DNA of 64,000 nucleotides from Vicia villosa (lineage: Eukaryota > Streptophyta > Magnoliopsida > Fabales > Fabaceae): assembly GCF_029867415.1 (NCBI RefSeq), contig NW_026705460.1, positions 372,001 through 436,000 on the forward strand. Reading direction: 5' to 3'. The position numbers and the translations under genes were made by a program. The first letter of the stretch is position 1. Each line of letters starts with the position of its first letter. The notes under the pieces were generated by a model that had not been told where the DNA came from, did not search any database, and saw only the letters and a list, made by a program, of their open reading frames with translations. This document shows positions 44,756 through 56,800 of this stretch, piece by piece.

Positions 44756-45008
44756 CAGAGGTTTTCAAATCCTTCATCAAGATATAATCAATGGATTCAT
44801 TCTGATGAACAAACCATCAACAAATTTGCTAGATGGCATCTGAAAGCCCATCTCAGGTAATGTTTTGATCTGCCAACAACATTTCTCAGACAGCACTCAG
44901 TGCAAATTCCAACATCACTTCCGGTGGAGGTAAGTGCAAATTTTCAGGGCATCTAAATATTCAATCATCTTCTACCTTCAGATTCCAATTAGTCTCTTCA
45001 GGTTTAAG

Positions 45009-45027
45009 AAGATTGAATAGGGGCAAC
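45009..45027 (+). other. Polypurine tract of the Ogre element
   Basis: AAGATTGAATAGGGGCAAC directly precedes the 3' LTR. The GGGGCAAC form before TGTTATACCC fits Ogre-type ends. Confidence 0.75.
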
Positions 45028-48000
45028 TATTATACCCCAAAATTTGCTCGCATCTTTTTTTTAGAAAGAAGGCAACAGACTTCTGTCTAAAAGTTGGGAG
45101 TTTCATATAATCTTGGATTTTATTTCATAAATATCCTGATTTTATGAATACTCAGTTTTTAGAATTTTTCTTATACGGTATTTTGGTTCGCTGTTGAATT
45201 TATTCTTACACAAGAGCCAAGTACTGTTTATTACTTCACACACGCTGTTTATTTGGGATTTATTTGCAGATAAATGGTACTGACGTAATTGGTACAAAAT
45301 TAAATTTTTGCAGGCGCAGAGTCCAGGGATTCAGACTGTACTGGTAACAAGTAAATTATTATTAGTTTTTGCTTTCCACTAATTTTTGTACTATATTGTT
45401 ATTTTCAAAATCTCTTCTATTATTTTCAAAATCTCTTTCTTTCAAATCAAATCCTAACTTTATTCCATACATCTCTCTTTTCAAACCCTACCATACACTT
45501 TCTTTCAAATCCTACTACAACTCAAATTTTCCTTTTCTGTACGGAATCACTTCATTCCCCAACGTCTCTATCCTTCTTTTCACTCTATAAATACCTCTCA
45601 TTTTTTCCATAAATTCTCACATCAAATTTCAACTCATTTCTCAAATTTCTATCTCATAATTATTTTCTCTTCTTCCCCGGCAAAAATGGCAAAGTGGATG
45701 GATACGTGTTTTCTTATGGTCATCACTGTCTTGGTGGTGATCATGTCTTTTTTCTGTGTGCATAGTCCGGAAAAATGCGGACCTGGGTTGCTTACACTCC
45801 CGTTCATCTATATGTTTTTATTTATAGCATGGATTTTTAATCGTCATTTTTAAAGTTTGTCGTATCTTTCGCTTTCAAATAATGTACCGTTTAGTTTATT
45901 TGTCGTACAGTTCATTATATTATGTAATATTTGTACTGTCAGTGTTAAATATCGTACTATCTGTCGTACTGTCGTTTAATTATCAAGATAATATTATGTG
46001 TGTTTATTGCTAGTTAAATATTTATTTTTCTGTGCATTAAATATTTTTCAAAGTTGTTATCGGTAATTTCGTCCACGTACAGTATATTGTATTTATTTAT
46101 TATGTTTTGTGTTTTTCTAACAACTCAGGTAAATAAATTTTCACCATTAACACAACAAAAAACAAAAAGAAAAAATTAACTTTAACTGTTGAATTTTCAC
46201 TTTAACTGTTACGTTAATGCCCGGACAGCCAGTTGACAGTCAAACCCGCTGACAGCACGATTCTCCGTGTTTTGTACCATCAATCAAATCAATCTTTTGC
46301 AATTCAAAATTCCAAGATTTTTGTTCTAGAAGTCTTCTGATAATCACATGATCAGCAGAGACTCAGCACTGCACAAAAATCAGGTACGCTTAACTGTCTC
46401 CTACACAAACAGTCCCTAACTAGGGTTTTTGTTTTTTTCAGGAGAACAAGTTTTTTGAGACCTCAAATGGATTTCATGGACCTCCATATGTCTCAAAGTA
46501 CCACCAGACAAATTTTCAAACTTCAATTCGCTCAGACGCACAGTCAGCAGCTCAAACAGTCAACAGACGACCAGTTTGACCGAAAAGTCAACAGATAGTC
46601 AAAAATGAAATTTTTTGTCAACATCCATATTTTGTCAAAAGATTCATCATTTGATCAATGGTTGATCATAATTCATCAATAAAAGATCAAAAATCAACAA
46701 AACCCTAAGTTTCAAAATCAGGGTTTTCTCCTAAAAAGTCAACTGAACTTTGACCGGCCATAACTCTCTCCTCGTTCATTCAAAAAATTCCAACCAATGC
46801 TTGTTTTGAAGGAAATTCAACTATCTTTCAAATGCAATTGATCCCATGGTCATTGGATTCACTATTTGAAAAATATGAGCTCAGACATTATAGGTCATTT
46901 TCAAAGTCAACAAAAAGTGGTTTTTTGTCAAAGGCCATAACATCAAGATAACTTCTCCAAATGAAAAAAAGTTTCCAAAGTAGCTTGTAGAGGACATCTT
47001 GAGGTTTCTAAAAAGTACAAGAACTCCTTCATATGATCAAAATTAAGGGATTTATGCCTTGTTGAAGTTGGCTATTTTTTGGGAAAATGCATGAAAGCAA
47101 CATTGATCAAAAATGTTTTTTTTCCAAAAGAGGCCATGTTTTCATGATCCAAACATGATTCTAATGATGCTAAGGGCCTCCCACGACCAACCTAAGGCCC
47201 ATAACATTTTTATTTCTTTTTTAGTTTAATTTTATTACATATAAAGTTAAATTAAAAAAGAAATGGTGTGAGATAATGATACAATGATTGGTTCTTAAGC
47301 AAAAGCCATCAAAATTGATTCAACTCTGCAGCATAGAAGTACATGGCAGGCCTAGAGCAAGAGGGATGAAGAAATTCAAAGCCATGGCCAAAGAATTCAA
47401 AGGTTTTTAATATTAAAAAATCAAAAGTTCAAAAAGCAATCAATGCTTGATAGCTTAAGTTTGCAGCACTTCCATGGCCTATAAATGAAGTAGAATACTT
47501 CATCAACAAGACACACACGAAAATACATCAAGAGAATAGCCAAGAAACTCACAAATTTTCAAAAAATATCAAAGAACTTGCAAAATTCGAATTTCATTTT
47601 CCATCCATTCTCAAGCCAAACCAAACACACAAACACTCTTCTGAGCCTTCATATACCAAAACCCAACCCTTACACGAAGCTTAAACACCTTATAGAAGCC
47701 TCACTCACTCTCTCCGAATTGGTAAATTTTCTTGAACCTATATCTCATTCACATGCATATATAAATTATATCTAACGTTTGGTTTGAGTTTGTGAAGTGA
47801 TTTATAGTAGCTCTGACGTGCAACATGAAGCTTTAAGTCCCTGAAATACATCTTGCCATTTCCAACCGGTGCTATGTTCATAAGCTTCGAAACGCATTAT
47901 ACAGCCATTTTCAGGACCTGAGAACACCACCAATCGATCCACAAGGGTCGAATTAGGGGGAGGGAGCACTCTTGATCATTTATATTTGCTATTTTTGCAG

Positions 48001-49748
48001 GAACAAGGAACGAGTCGCTGGAGAAGACGGCCGGATTTAGGTTTCCGGCGCTTCTCCGGTCCAGTCAAAGTCCCAACCCAGTCAGTGTCCTGCGTGGCGT
48101 TCTCCCTTTCCCTCATTGGCCAGTCAAAGCACTGAAGGCACGCGTGGCAAAAAGACATAATGTGATTGGTTCTGGTTTAAGTTATCGGGCCCACATGTTT
48201 AAAAATCTGAAAATAAATTTGCTTGTTGGACTGGGCCTGCACGCGTCTGCTCTTCACACCCCACGTTTTAAAGGCCCAAACGCAAAAAACAATTGATTTC
48301 AGTTCAATTTCCAAACTGCTTAATACACCCCCTGCCATCTTAATTAATTAGTTTTTTTACTTCTAATTAAATCTCTTCCAATCAAAATCACTCAAAATTA
48401 TTTTTCTTCTAGATTTAGGTTTTATATTTTATCACTTATTTTCTGAACATAAAAAAAATGTTATTGTTTTATTAGGTTAATTTATTTAGTATAATTAATT
48501 AGTTTAATTAAATTAGTATAACCTTAAAATCAATTCCAAAAATCACAAAAAAAAAAAATTAGTTTAAGTTTAAAATTAATTGACAACTAGTTTAGACTTA
48601 AGTTAGATTTAATTAAATAAGGTTAGATTTTTTTTCTATCATTTAGTCTTTTAATTAGGTTAAATTAGACTTTTAGTTTAGTTAAAAACATCACCAAAAA
48701 AAATAATAATAACTTAGGTTTAAAATAAACTTAGACTTAGGATTTTTATCTTATTTTCAAAACTTTATTTTTCCTTTATCATCCACCCTTTCCATTCCTC
48801 GATTTTATTTTCAACGTAATTTGTTTGCTTTATTCAAAATCCTGTAAATAATTTGTAATAGCTTAGATTTAATTCTCGCACAAGTAATGTAATAATCTAG
48901 CTTAGGGTTTTAGTTTTCGTGCTCCCGATTATTATTGTAATCCCCCTCCCGAAGCCATGTAATAGCGTAGATTTACTTTCCGCATTTTACATTCCCGCAC
49001 TTTAATTTCTGTACATATAAAACTGCGTGTATGTCAAAGATAATAACTGAAGCGCTAGATCACTAAATTCAAAAGACAAAAATATCTGAATCAAAACACA
49101 ATCACACTGGCACCTCTTAGGGTAATCCCTCTGTTACTCTTTTCAAAACCAATTCTGTTGTTTCAAATACAATTCAAATAACTTCTTTCTGTATCCAGTC
49201 AAAGAAAATTTTCTAAAAGAAAATAGGAAAAGACCTTATAAATTTAGGGTAGATCTCCTAATTGCTTGCTCAAATCAAAACAACAAATGTTTCACATATC
49301 ACTGTTTTTCAAAACAAAACTTTCGAAAAAGACAATACTTTGTATATATCCAAACAAGGATCATTACGAAGTTAAAGATCTTTTTTCAAAACATCTTTCG
49401 AAAGATAAAACACTTTGTATACGTCCGCACAAGGATCATTACAAAGTTAATTTACAAAGGTATTTTAAAACCACATACAAGCATTTCAAAGTAAGACAAA
49501 TGATTTAAACAAGTGAGCTAAGAAATTAAGAGCCCATGGATAACCATGGATACAAAGGGGTGATAATACCTTCCCTTTGTATAACCTACCCCCGAACCCA
49601 AAATCTCTTAAAGGTCTTTTTCTGTTTCTTTTATAAAACTTTCCTTAATTGGATAAAATAAAAGTCGGTGGCGACTCTCTGATTTTCAAAACTCAAAAAT
49701 AAAAGAAGAGTCAGTTCGTATCTCACGAGAAATAAACCGAGGACGACA
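45028..49748 (+). repeat. 3' LTR of the Ogre element
   Basis: A 4721-bp copy of 28800-33518 with roughly 2% scattered substitutions and a few small indels. Its first bases read TATTATACCCC where the 5' LTR has TGTTATACCCC, so the terminal TG is mutated. It ends GAGGACGACA at 49748. Confidence 0.95.
45686..45853 (+). CDS. Short LTR-encoded ORF, second copy (55 residues)
   Basis: Same position in the 3' LTR as 29458-29625, open throughout, beginning MAKWMDTCFLMVITVLVV, with the same loop HSPEKCGPG and end FNRHF. TATAAATA lies about 95 bases upstream (45586-45593). Five codons differ from the other copy, none causing a stop. If the 3' LTR promoter fires, the transcript would read into the flanking DNA at 49749 after about 4 kb. 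Confidence 0.42.
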   Translation: MAKWMDTCFLMVITVLVVIMSFFCVHSPEKCGPGLLTLPFIYMFLFIAWIFNRHF

Positions 49749-50047
49749 ATTGGTCAATCGAGTCAAGCACATAAAGATCATCATAATGCATAATAATAGG
49801 TTGTGGATCTACTGCACGTCCTTGAGAACCATTATGATTGACAGAACTAGACAAGGGCAAGGTAATACCATCTAGGACAAGACACTTACTAGAAACAACT
49901 TGAGTGTGACCAGGAGAAGTATATGATTGAGAGTATTCACCAGGAAACAAATCAGTGGGAGGGAAATTAGCCTCATTAAAAGTAACATCCTTAGATATAT
50001 AAATTTTTCCATTTGAACTGATACATTTATATCTTTTAAGGGTAAAT
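49749..50047 (-). pseudogene. Minus-strand copia Pol linker, upstream half (right of Ogre)
   Basis: The minus strand reads RYKCISSNGKIYISKDVTFN, EANFPPTDLFPGEYSQ and QPIIMHYDDLYVLDSIDQ, the integrase C-terminal box and linker before RT in copia elements. It stays open to the Ogre edge and resumes in frame at 28799. At its other side (about 50047) it abuts a gypsy integrase relic. Neither RT nor LTR is attached. Confidence 0.75.
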
Positions 50048-51110
50048 AGCATGGAATACATCATGAAGCTCAGATAGTAAAGGCTGAAACGCTAACAGGT
50101 AAGCCAATTCACCTACCCGACTTCTAAACAGATACGGTGCAATGTACCCCAGGCTCAATTTTCTTATCTTGGATGGTCAATTCAACTTTATTTTCGGGGT
50201 GACCTTCAAGAATACATGATCTCCCTCTTCGAACTCCAATGACCTTCTCCACTGATCCGCATAACTTTTGTGGTAGTCTTAGGCTTTATTCATTTTATCT
50301 CAAATCATTTTTATCTTCTCGGTGGTTTCTTAGATTACTTCAGGTCCAAGAATCCCCTTATTGCCAACTTCCACCCAACACAGAGGTGTTTTACATCTTC
50401 TTCCATAAAAGGCTTCATACAAAGCCCTCTCAATGCTTGAATGGTATCTATAGTTGTACGCAAATTCAATAAAGGTTAAATGATCCTTACAATTCCCCCG
50501 CTTTCTAAAACACATGCCCACAACATATTCTCAAGGGTTTGAGTCATTCTTTCGGTTTACCCATCCGATTAAGGATGATTAGACGTGCTCATGTTTAGAT
50601 ATGTCCCCATAGCATGATGAAATGCTCTCGAAAATCTCAAATTAAATTTTGGATCCAAGTCAGAGATGATACTATGAGGAACACCATGCAACCACATAAT
50701 TTTTGGATTAAACAATCTTGCGAGATGGATAACCTTGTACGTGGTCTTCACAACTAAGAAATGTGATTATTTGGTTAGACTATCCATACTCACCCATATC
50801 GATTCGTGACCACCAAATGTATGGGGTAACCCTATAATGAAGCCCATCGAAACACTTTCCCATTTCGATTTTGGAATCTCTAATGGTTATAGTATACCAC
50901 CTGATCATTGGTGCTTAATATTTATCTGTTACCACACTAAACAACTGTCCACATACTCATCAATATCTATTCTAGGCTACAAATAGCTAGGTCTTGGTAC
51001 ATCTTCAAAGAACTAGGATGAATGGTGAACCCACTCTTAAGCGCTTCCTCTAGGATTGCTCTTCTCCATTCTAATTCATCTGATACACAAATTAAACTCG
51101 ATAGACTATT
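50048..51110 (-). pseudogene. Ty3/gypsy integrase relic (Tekay/Del-like)
   Basis: Minus strand, several frames: CISDELEWRRAILEEALKSG near 51090 (start of the integrase zinc-finger region), IMWLHGVPHSIISDLDPKFN near 50690 (second catalytic Asp region), SDG.TERMTQTLENMLWACV near 50560-50510 (Glu region), FIEFAYNYRYHSSI and FYGRRCKTPLCWVE near 50470-50370. The GPY-type region follows near 50150-50050 (VGELAY, ELHDVFH). Order and wording match the intact integrase at 15107-19468, but stops and frameshifts are numerous. An old relic of a related chromovirus. Confidence 0.85.
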
Positions 51111-51439
51111 TTCTCTCTCTCAAATTAAAATTATTTCATATTTTTCTGTAATTAAATGTACCATTAATAAAAACATTTTAATTTTAAAATAAAAAATTAA
51201 ACCGACTCCATTATTTTCTCTCTCTCTCTCAAATTAAAGTCATTTCATATTTTTCTTCCTCTCAAATTATGATATGTTACAAAAAAAATTATTGTCCCAT
51301 TGAAATTAAATGACTTTTTGGAAGTTACGCAATTTAATTGGGAGTTTAACGAGAGAAACTTTTTCTCTTAAAAGTTTATAATTATTTTTTAGTAACTACC
51401 CATGACATTGAATGATATGACTTCTCACATATCCTATTA
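51111..51439. other. AT-rich spacer with an imperfect duplication
   Basis: A segment of about 45 bases containing TATTTTCTCTCTCTCAAATTAAA and ATTTCATATTTTTCT occurs twice (near 51109-51152 and 51210-51262). No gene is seen. It ends CCTATTA, possible left target duplication of the solo LTR. Confidence 0.5.
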
Positions 51440-52165
51440 TGTAACACCCCTCTAATACCCCGCGACAATTAAACAAATATTAATCAGAGTAACATGCCAA
51501 GAGGTGCCACAATTCATAAATAAAAGAAACACATGTTCGACATATGTCATGCATTCACTGAAAACATCTGATTATAACTCACTAAACAAAATCATGTTTA
51601 CACAGCGGAATTAAATCATCAAGTCGACATTACATCATTAATGTATCAGACTTCAAACAAAACAAATAAATAGAGTTATAATCGAAACTCAAAACGTCGC
51701 ATTCCCATTGTTACATCTATCAGAGCATGACACCGACACAATAACTAAAACCGACTTATGAGCTAATCCTCACCAAGTCGCGCCGCTATCCTCAATCTGA
51801 AAATGACAACAAGTAAGGGTGAGTCTCATCACAGTTAACCAATGTTATTGCATCATAAATAACAATATATCATAGTTATATCATTCACCCAATCGTTTCA
51901 TATTCAGACACATCATCGTCACACATCCACAAACATCAAGTCATCACATAACATATATTAATCATGTTATAAAATTATGCATATGCATGAAACTGACACT
52001 ATGTATGTGGTACCAACATCATCAATGGGAAAACCTACCGACCGATCTATCATCATCCAGATACGACCCTGCCAGCACAGATTCCACACAGTGGGAACCT
52101 TGCCCTTCACTGAATCCTCTCATCATTAGGATTCAGCCCTCATCAAATGACTATGAATGCATGCA

Positions 52166-52167
<2 letters not shown>

Positions 52168-52217
<50 letters not shown>
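52168..52217. repeat. (TA)n microsatellite in the solo LTR
   Basis: About 50 bases of AT/TA dinucleotide next to the TCATCA-rich part. Confidence 0.95.
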
Positions 52218-52218
<1 letters not shown>

Positions 52219-52433
52219 CATACCATCATCATCATCATCATACTATGAGTAGCATCATCTATACTCGTTCATCGTCATTCATCATCATCATTAACAAGTA
52301 TGTTCATATATATACAATTGCCTCATTCAATAAATCATATCACATTAAATCATACAGATTCGTCAGTTTGAAAGTTACATGCCATTAAACTTTCAAAAAT
52401 CACAAAACAGTAAAATCTGCATATCACGCTGAC

Positions 52434-52692
52434 CATACGCGTACCATACGCGTACCAACAGGGGCCAAAATCCACACAGCACACACCATACGCGTACCAT
52501 ATGCGTATGAACGGGTCCATATTTCCACACAAAACACATGCATACGCGTACTAGCCTGCCATACACGTATCTGCCAGACTCCATATGCATTCCATACGCG
52601 TATGAGCAGAAGGTGCAACCTGATGGACACTTGGGGAGCGTATCATACGCGTATCATCCCCCTCCATACGCGTACCATACGCGTATCATACG
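52434..52692. repeat. Cluster of TACGCGTA palindromes in the solo LTR
   Basis: About eight perfect TACGCGTA 8-mers (often CCATACGCGTACCA) plus degenerate forms such as TATGCGTAT and TACACGTAT. The cluster occupies the same relative place in the LTR as the CGCGGCGC cluster of the Tekay element, although the motif differs. Confidence 0.85.
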
Positions 52693-53322
52693 CAAATGGG
52701 CAGCAGTTTACCAAAACCTACAACTTACCCATTCATCTTCATCGCGAATTCATCTGTACAGCCTGCGATTTGGGTCTAAGAACCAGAAATTTCACATTCT
52801 AACATCATAAAATTCACCCAACAATCACAGTTTATAAATCTACAATCAATTCTACCCATCATAACCTATATCTATTCAGTTATTAGGGATTAACAGTCAA
52901 AATTCCAATCCAAAGATGAACACAACAGCAAAATATGGGATCCAATGATCTAAACAATACTACCAATCTATACTATTACCCATAATACGATAATAGAGAT
53001 TAAATGAAGAGCCCCCCTTACCTTAGACAAGAGTTCTTGATCCTTGGTCTCTCCCTCTACAGTTCTCCTTCACGTTCTTCGTGTTCCCAAACCTCTGTTC
53101 TTGCACGTTCTTTCTTTCTTCCTAAATCCAATTGTTTTATGAAAATAATAATAAAATTAGTAAAAGGATTACTATATCACACCCCTTCTTTTACTATTTC
53201 CTCACATGGCCCAATTGCCATAAACCATTATTTTTCTATTATTTTCACAAAATCCTTAATAATTCTAATTATTAATTCAATATTCCATATTAAATTAATA
53301 TTAAAATTATACAAGTGTTACA

Positions 53323-53679
53323 CATTACATCAAACACTTGCATTTTTCATATGTATATCAATCTCTTGCATTTCCCCTATGTAGAGATGCGTATATGATT
53401 CGTATGAATTTGCCATATATAAATAGCTTGAACTTTCCACAGTGATAATCAAATACAAACATTCAAAACTTTCCTCAAAAAACAAGTATCTCTCTTAACT
53501 GTTATGTGAATTGAAATATTATACTTTATGCAAGTCTAAATTTTAGATTAAATTATATTGAGTTATAAGTTATTTTGCAATTTTTTCATACATTATATTG
53601 TGTTATAAGTTTGTTTGTAATTTTTTCATACATTACAATGCTCTAAAATGTCCCTTCATCGCACGGGTCGGCGTCTAGT
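53323..53679. other. AT-rich spacer ending in a GC-rich hairpin-like motif
   Basis: Contains two copies of a unit of about 43 bases with TTATAAGTT and TTTTTTCATACATTA (53548-53635). At 53652-53679, CCCTTCATCGCACGGG is followed after a short spacer by CTAGT, which resembles a Helitron 3' terminus (hairpin then CTRR). No matching 5' end was found. CTAGT directly abuts the copia LTR. Confidence 0.4.
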
Positions 53680-53861
53680 TGTAATAATAAAACTTATTGA
53701 AAGGAATGGTAAAAAGCTGTTATATTTTATTCCTTAGCTCTAGGCTCGTATATATAGTGGTAATACAATAATGATATTAATTCTCTCCTTAATGGAGAAT
53801 AAAGGAAAATAAAAGAGAATAAATGAAAATAATACAAATAAGGAAATAAGATATTCCAACA
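53680..53861 (-). repeat. Short (182-bp) 3' LTR of a minus-strand copia
   Basis: On the minus strand TGTTGGAATATC... to ...TATTACA, preceded by a TTTAGGGGGGG polypurine tract (53862-53872). It contains TATATATACGAG near 53748 and AATAAAA near 53725, a TATA box and poly-A-like signal in a compact LTR. The 5' LTR is missing. Confidence 0.75.
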
Positions 53862-56800
53862 CCCCCCCTAAAGTTGGTGCATAGATATCTATCATGCCCA
53901 ACTTGTCAATCAAATGCTTAAAGGTTGGTCTTGCCAAACTTTTGGTAAGGATATCCACAGTTTGCTGATTTGAAGTCACAAAAGGGAGACATATGATTCC
54001 AGCATCTAACTTGTCTTTTATGAAGTGTCGATCAATCTCAATATGTCTGGTTCTGTCATGTTGAACTAGTTTTTGAGCTTTGCTAATGGCAGCTTTACTG
54101 TCAGAGTATAATTTTAATGGAAGCTCAATTTTCATCTTAAGTTCTTCTAGGACTCTAAGGATCAATAATCCTTCACAAATACCTTGAGACATAGCTCTAA
54201 ACTCAGCTTCTGCACTACTTCTTGCTACAACTTGTAGTTTCTTTCTCCTCCATATCACAAGATTACCCCAAACATAGGTACAATATCCAGAGGTTGATCT
54301 TCTATCAGTGACTGAGCCTGCCCAATCAGCATCGGTGAAGATAGACGCATTTCTTTCACTAGTTTTCTTAAAATGTAAGCCTTTACCAGGCTTTCCCTTC
54401 AAATATCTCAGTATCTTGTAGACTGCCTCAAGATGTTCCTCGTAAGGAGAATGCATAAATTTACCTACTACACTAACTGAAAAAGCAATATCAGGTCGGG
54501 TGTGTGACAAATAAATCAGTTTTCCAACCAATCTCGCATATCTTCCAGTATCAACAGGAACACTACCTTCTCCCCGAATTTAGCATTAGGATCCATAAGG
54601 GTATCTGCAGGACGGCATCCACTCATTCATGTTTCTTTCAATAAGTCTAGAATGTATTTCTGCTGTGAAACCACAATACCATTCTTTGACCGAGTAGCCT
54701 TCATACCAAGAAAATATCTCATGGATCCTAAGTCCTTGATTTTAAAGTCTATTGCTAATTTCTCTTTTACTCTTGCCATTTTAACTGTATCGTCTCCAGT
54801 AAGGACAATATCATCAACATATACAATCAGGGCAGTAAATTTCCCACATGGGAGAACTTTGTGAACAAGGTGTGATCAACCTGTCCTTGAATGAACCCTT
54901 GTTTCTTCATGGACTGAGTGAATTTTTTAAACCAAGCTCTAGGAAACTGTTTTAATCCATACAAAGACTTATTTAATTTGCATACATTTGATCCAAATTT
55001 GTTTTTAAAGCCAGGAGGAATGTCGATGTATACTTCTTCTTCTAGATCGCCATAAAGAAAGGCATTCTTAACATCTAACTGATGTAGGGGCTAATCCAGG
55101 TTAGTAGCAAAAGATAAAAGAATTCTTACAGTGTTGAGTATTACAACATGAGAAAATGTCTCTGAGTAGTCTATACCATAGGCCTGAGTAACGCCTTTAG
55201 CCACCAAGGGAGCCTTGTACCTTTCAATTGACCCATATGAATTATACTTCACAGTAAACACCCATTTGCATCCAACTGTCTTCTTGCCATTCGGTAGTGT
55301 CGTAATACTCCAAGTTTTGTTCTTTTATAGAGCTTTCATCTCCTCAAGTATAGCTTCCCTCCACTTTGGAATTTCTAGAGTAACCTGTACATTTTTTGAG
55401 ATTTCTACACTAGACAATTTTGAGATGAAGGCAGACAGAGATGAAGACAAATTTGAATATGATATAAAATTGGACATGGGGTGTTTAGTACAAGATCTAA
55501 CAGGTTTTCTAATGGAAACAGGATCATCTATATCAGGATACAAAATACGACTTTCAGAAACAAAGATGGACTTACCTTTCCTATTCTTAGGAGGTTGATC
55601 ATTCCCCGATTCAGATTCCTGACATTGTGGAGATGTGGACTCATCTATTCCTTTGTGGTGATTTTTCACAAAAACCTTCCCCGGTTCAAATCTATTTTCC
55701 TGAAGTGACTCATTATTCTGTGGCATTTCAATTAGATCATCACTATCATCGTTTTCAGGAATTTCATTGTTTTCTACATGAGAAAATGTAGGCTCAGATT
55801 CACAAGGATCCTTACTCATAACAGGAGTAGGATTATATAAAGAATCATGGACATTTTCTTTTGGTGTAAAAGTATAAGTCTCAGAACTTTGTGATACAGG
55901 AAAAACTAAATTATTTAAAAAACTCATGTTCTTAGTTTGAAACAAGTCGTCCTTTGTATCCCCCCTTGATGAGTGTCATCAAAAAAAGGTTTATTTTCAA
56001 AGAATGTAACGTCCATAGTGACAAACATTTTATTGGTTTTTGGATCAAAAGATTTATATCCTTTTTGGGTTGGGGAGTATCCAACAAAAACACACTTTAT
56101 AGCACGTGGTTCAAGTTTTCTAACATTTTTATGTTCATGAACAAAAGTTGTGCAACCAAAGATTTTTAATGTCAGATCAGTTAAAACATGGATACTGGGA
56201 AAAAATTCTTTAAAAGTATTTATTGGAGTTTGAAAATTGAGAATTTTAGAGGGCATTCTATTAATTAAATAAGCAGCTGTTAAAACAGCTTCGCCCCACA
56301 AATATTTTGGTACTTTATTTTAGAAAAGTATAGCTCCAGCAACCTCCAATAAATGTCTAATTTTCCTTTTGGAAACTCCATTTTGTTGAGGAGTATTAGG
56401 ACATGAACTTTGATGTACAATCCCATTTTTTAGAAAAAAAATCACCCAGGATAGTGTTAAAATATTCTTTGCCATTATCACTTCTAAAGACTTGGATATT
56501 TGTTTGAAATTGATTCTGCACCATTGTAAAAAAATTCTTTTGAGCTTGACAAACATCTGATTTCCCCTTTAACAAGTACACCTAACATACTCTTGTATGG
56601 TCATCTATAAATGTGATAAACCATTTTTTGAGAGAGAGTGTACTTGTACGGTTAGGGCCCTAAACATCACTGTGAATAATAGAAAAAGGTTTTGATGGTT
56701 TATAAGGTTGTATTGAAAATTGGGAACGATGATGTTTTGCAAACTCACAAGCTTCACATTTAAACGAAGAAAAGTTCTTATAATGAAATAACTTAGGAAA

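Larger units (their letters stand above)
43093..45008 (+). other. Ogre 3' untranslated region
   Basis: About 1.9 kb without coding sequence between pol and the polypurine tract. It holds two minisatellite blocks (43106-43262 and 44411-44755) and dispersed TTCCCCA(G/A)C motifs around 43720-44110. Hypervariable tandem repeats in this region are a known property of Ogre elements. Confidence 0.8.
28800..49748 (+). mobile_element. Ogre-type Ty3/gypsy (Tat lineage) retrotransposon, complete in structure, defective in coding
   Basis: A 20.9-kb element on the plus strand: LTRs of about 4.72 kb (28800-33518 and 45028-49748), tRNA-Arg-type primer site, extra ORF1 before gag, Gag-protease ORF, intron-like gap, RT/dual RNase H/integrase ORF, long 3' region with minisatellites, and a polypurine tract. 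This layout and size are diagnostic of Ogre elements, known mainly from legumes of tribe Fabeae. The LTRs differ at roughly 2% of positions by eye, so the insertion is older than the Tekay element. ORF1 has two nonsense codons, pol has one, and integrase has lost its central part. It could move only with proteins from another copy. Confidence 0.95.
51440..53322 (-). repeat. Solo LTR of a Tekay-like gypsy element
   Basis: TGTAACACCCC... to ...GTGTTACA, 1883 bp, with the same general layout as the LTRs at 13195 and 19604 (AGAGCATGACACC, CAGACTTCAA, CCAGATACG.CCTGCCAGCAC, TCATCA repeats, CCCTTACCTTAGA). It is clearly diverged, a sister family. No internal region lies on either side, so it is a solo LTR from unequal recombination. 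Flanking pentamers TATTA and CATTA differ at one base. Strand is inferred by analogy with the Tekay element. Confidence 0.85.

Noticed and set aside
52393..52810. Several ORFs rich in RVWYAYG or TRIIRV words
   Set aside because: Translation of the TACGCGTA palindrome cluster in the solo LTR.
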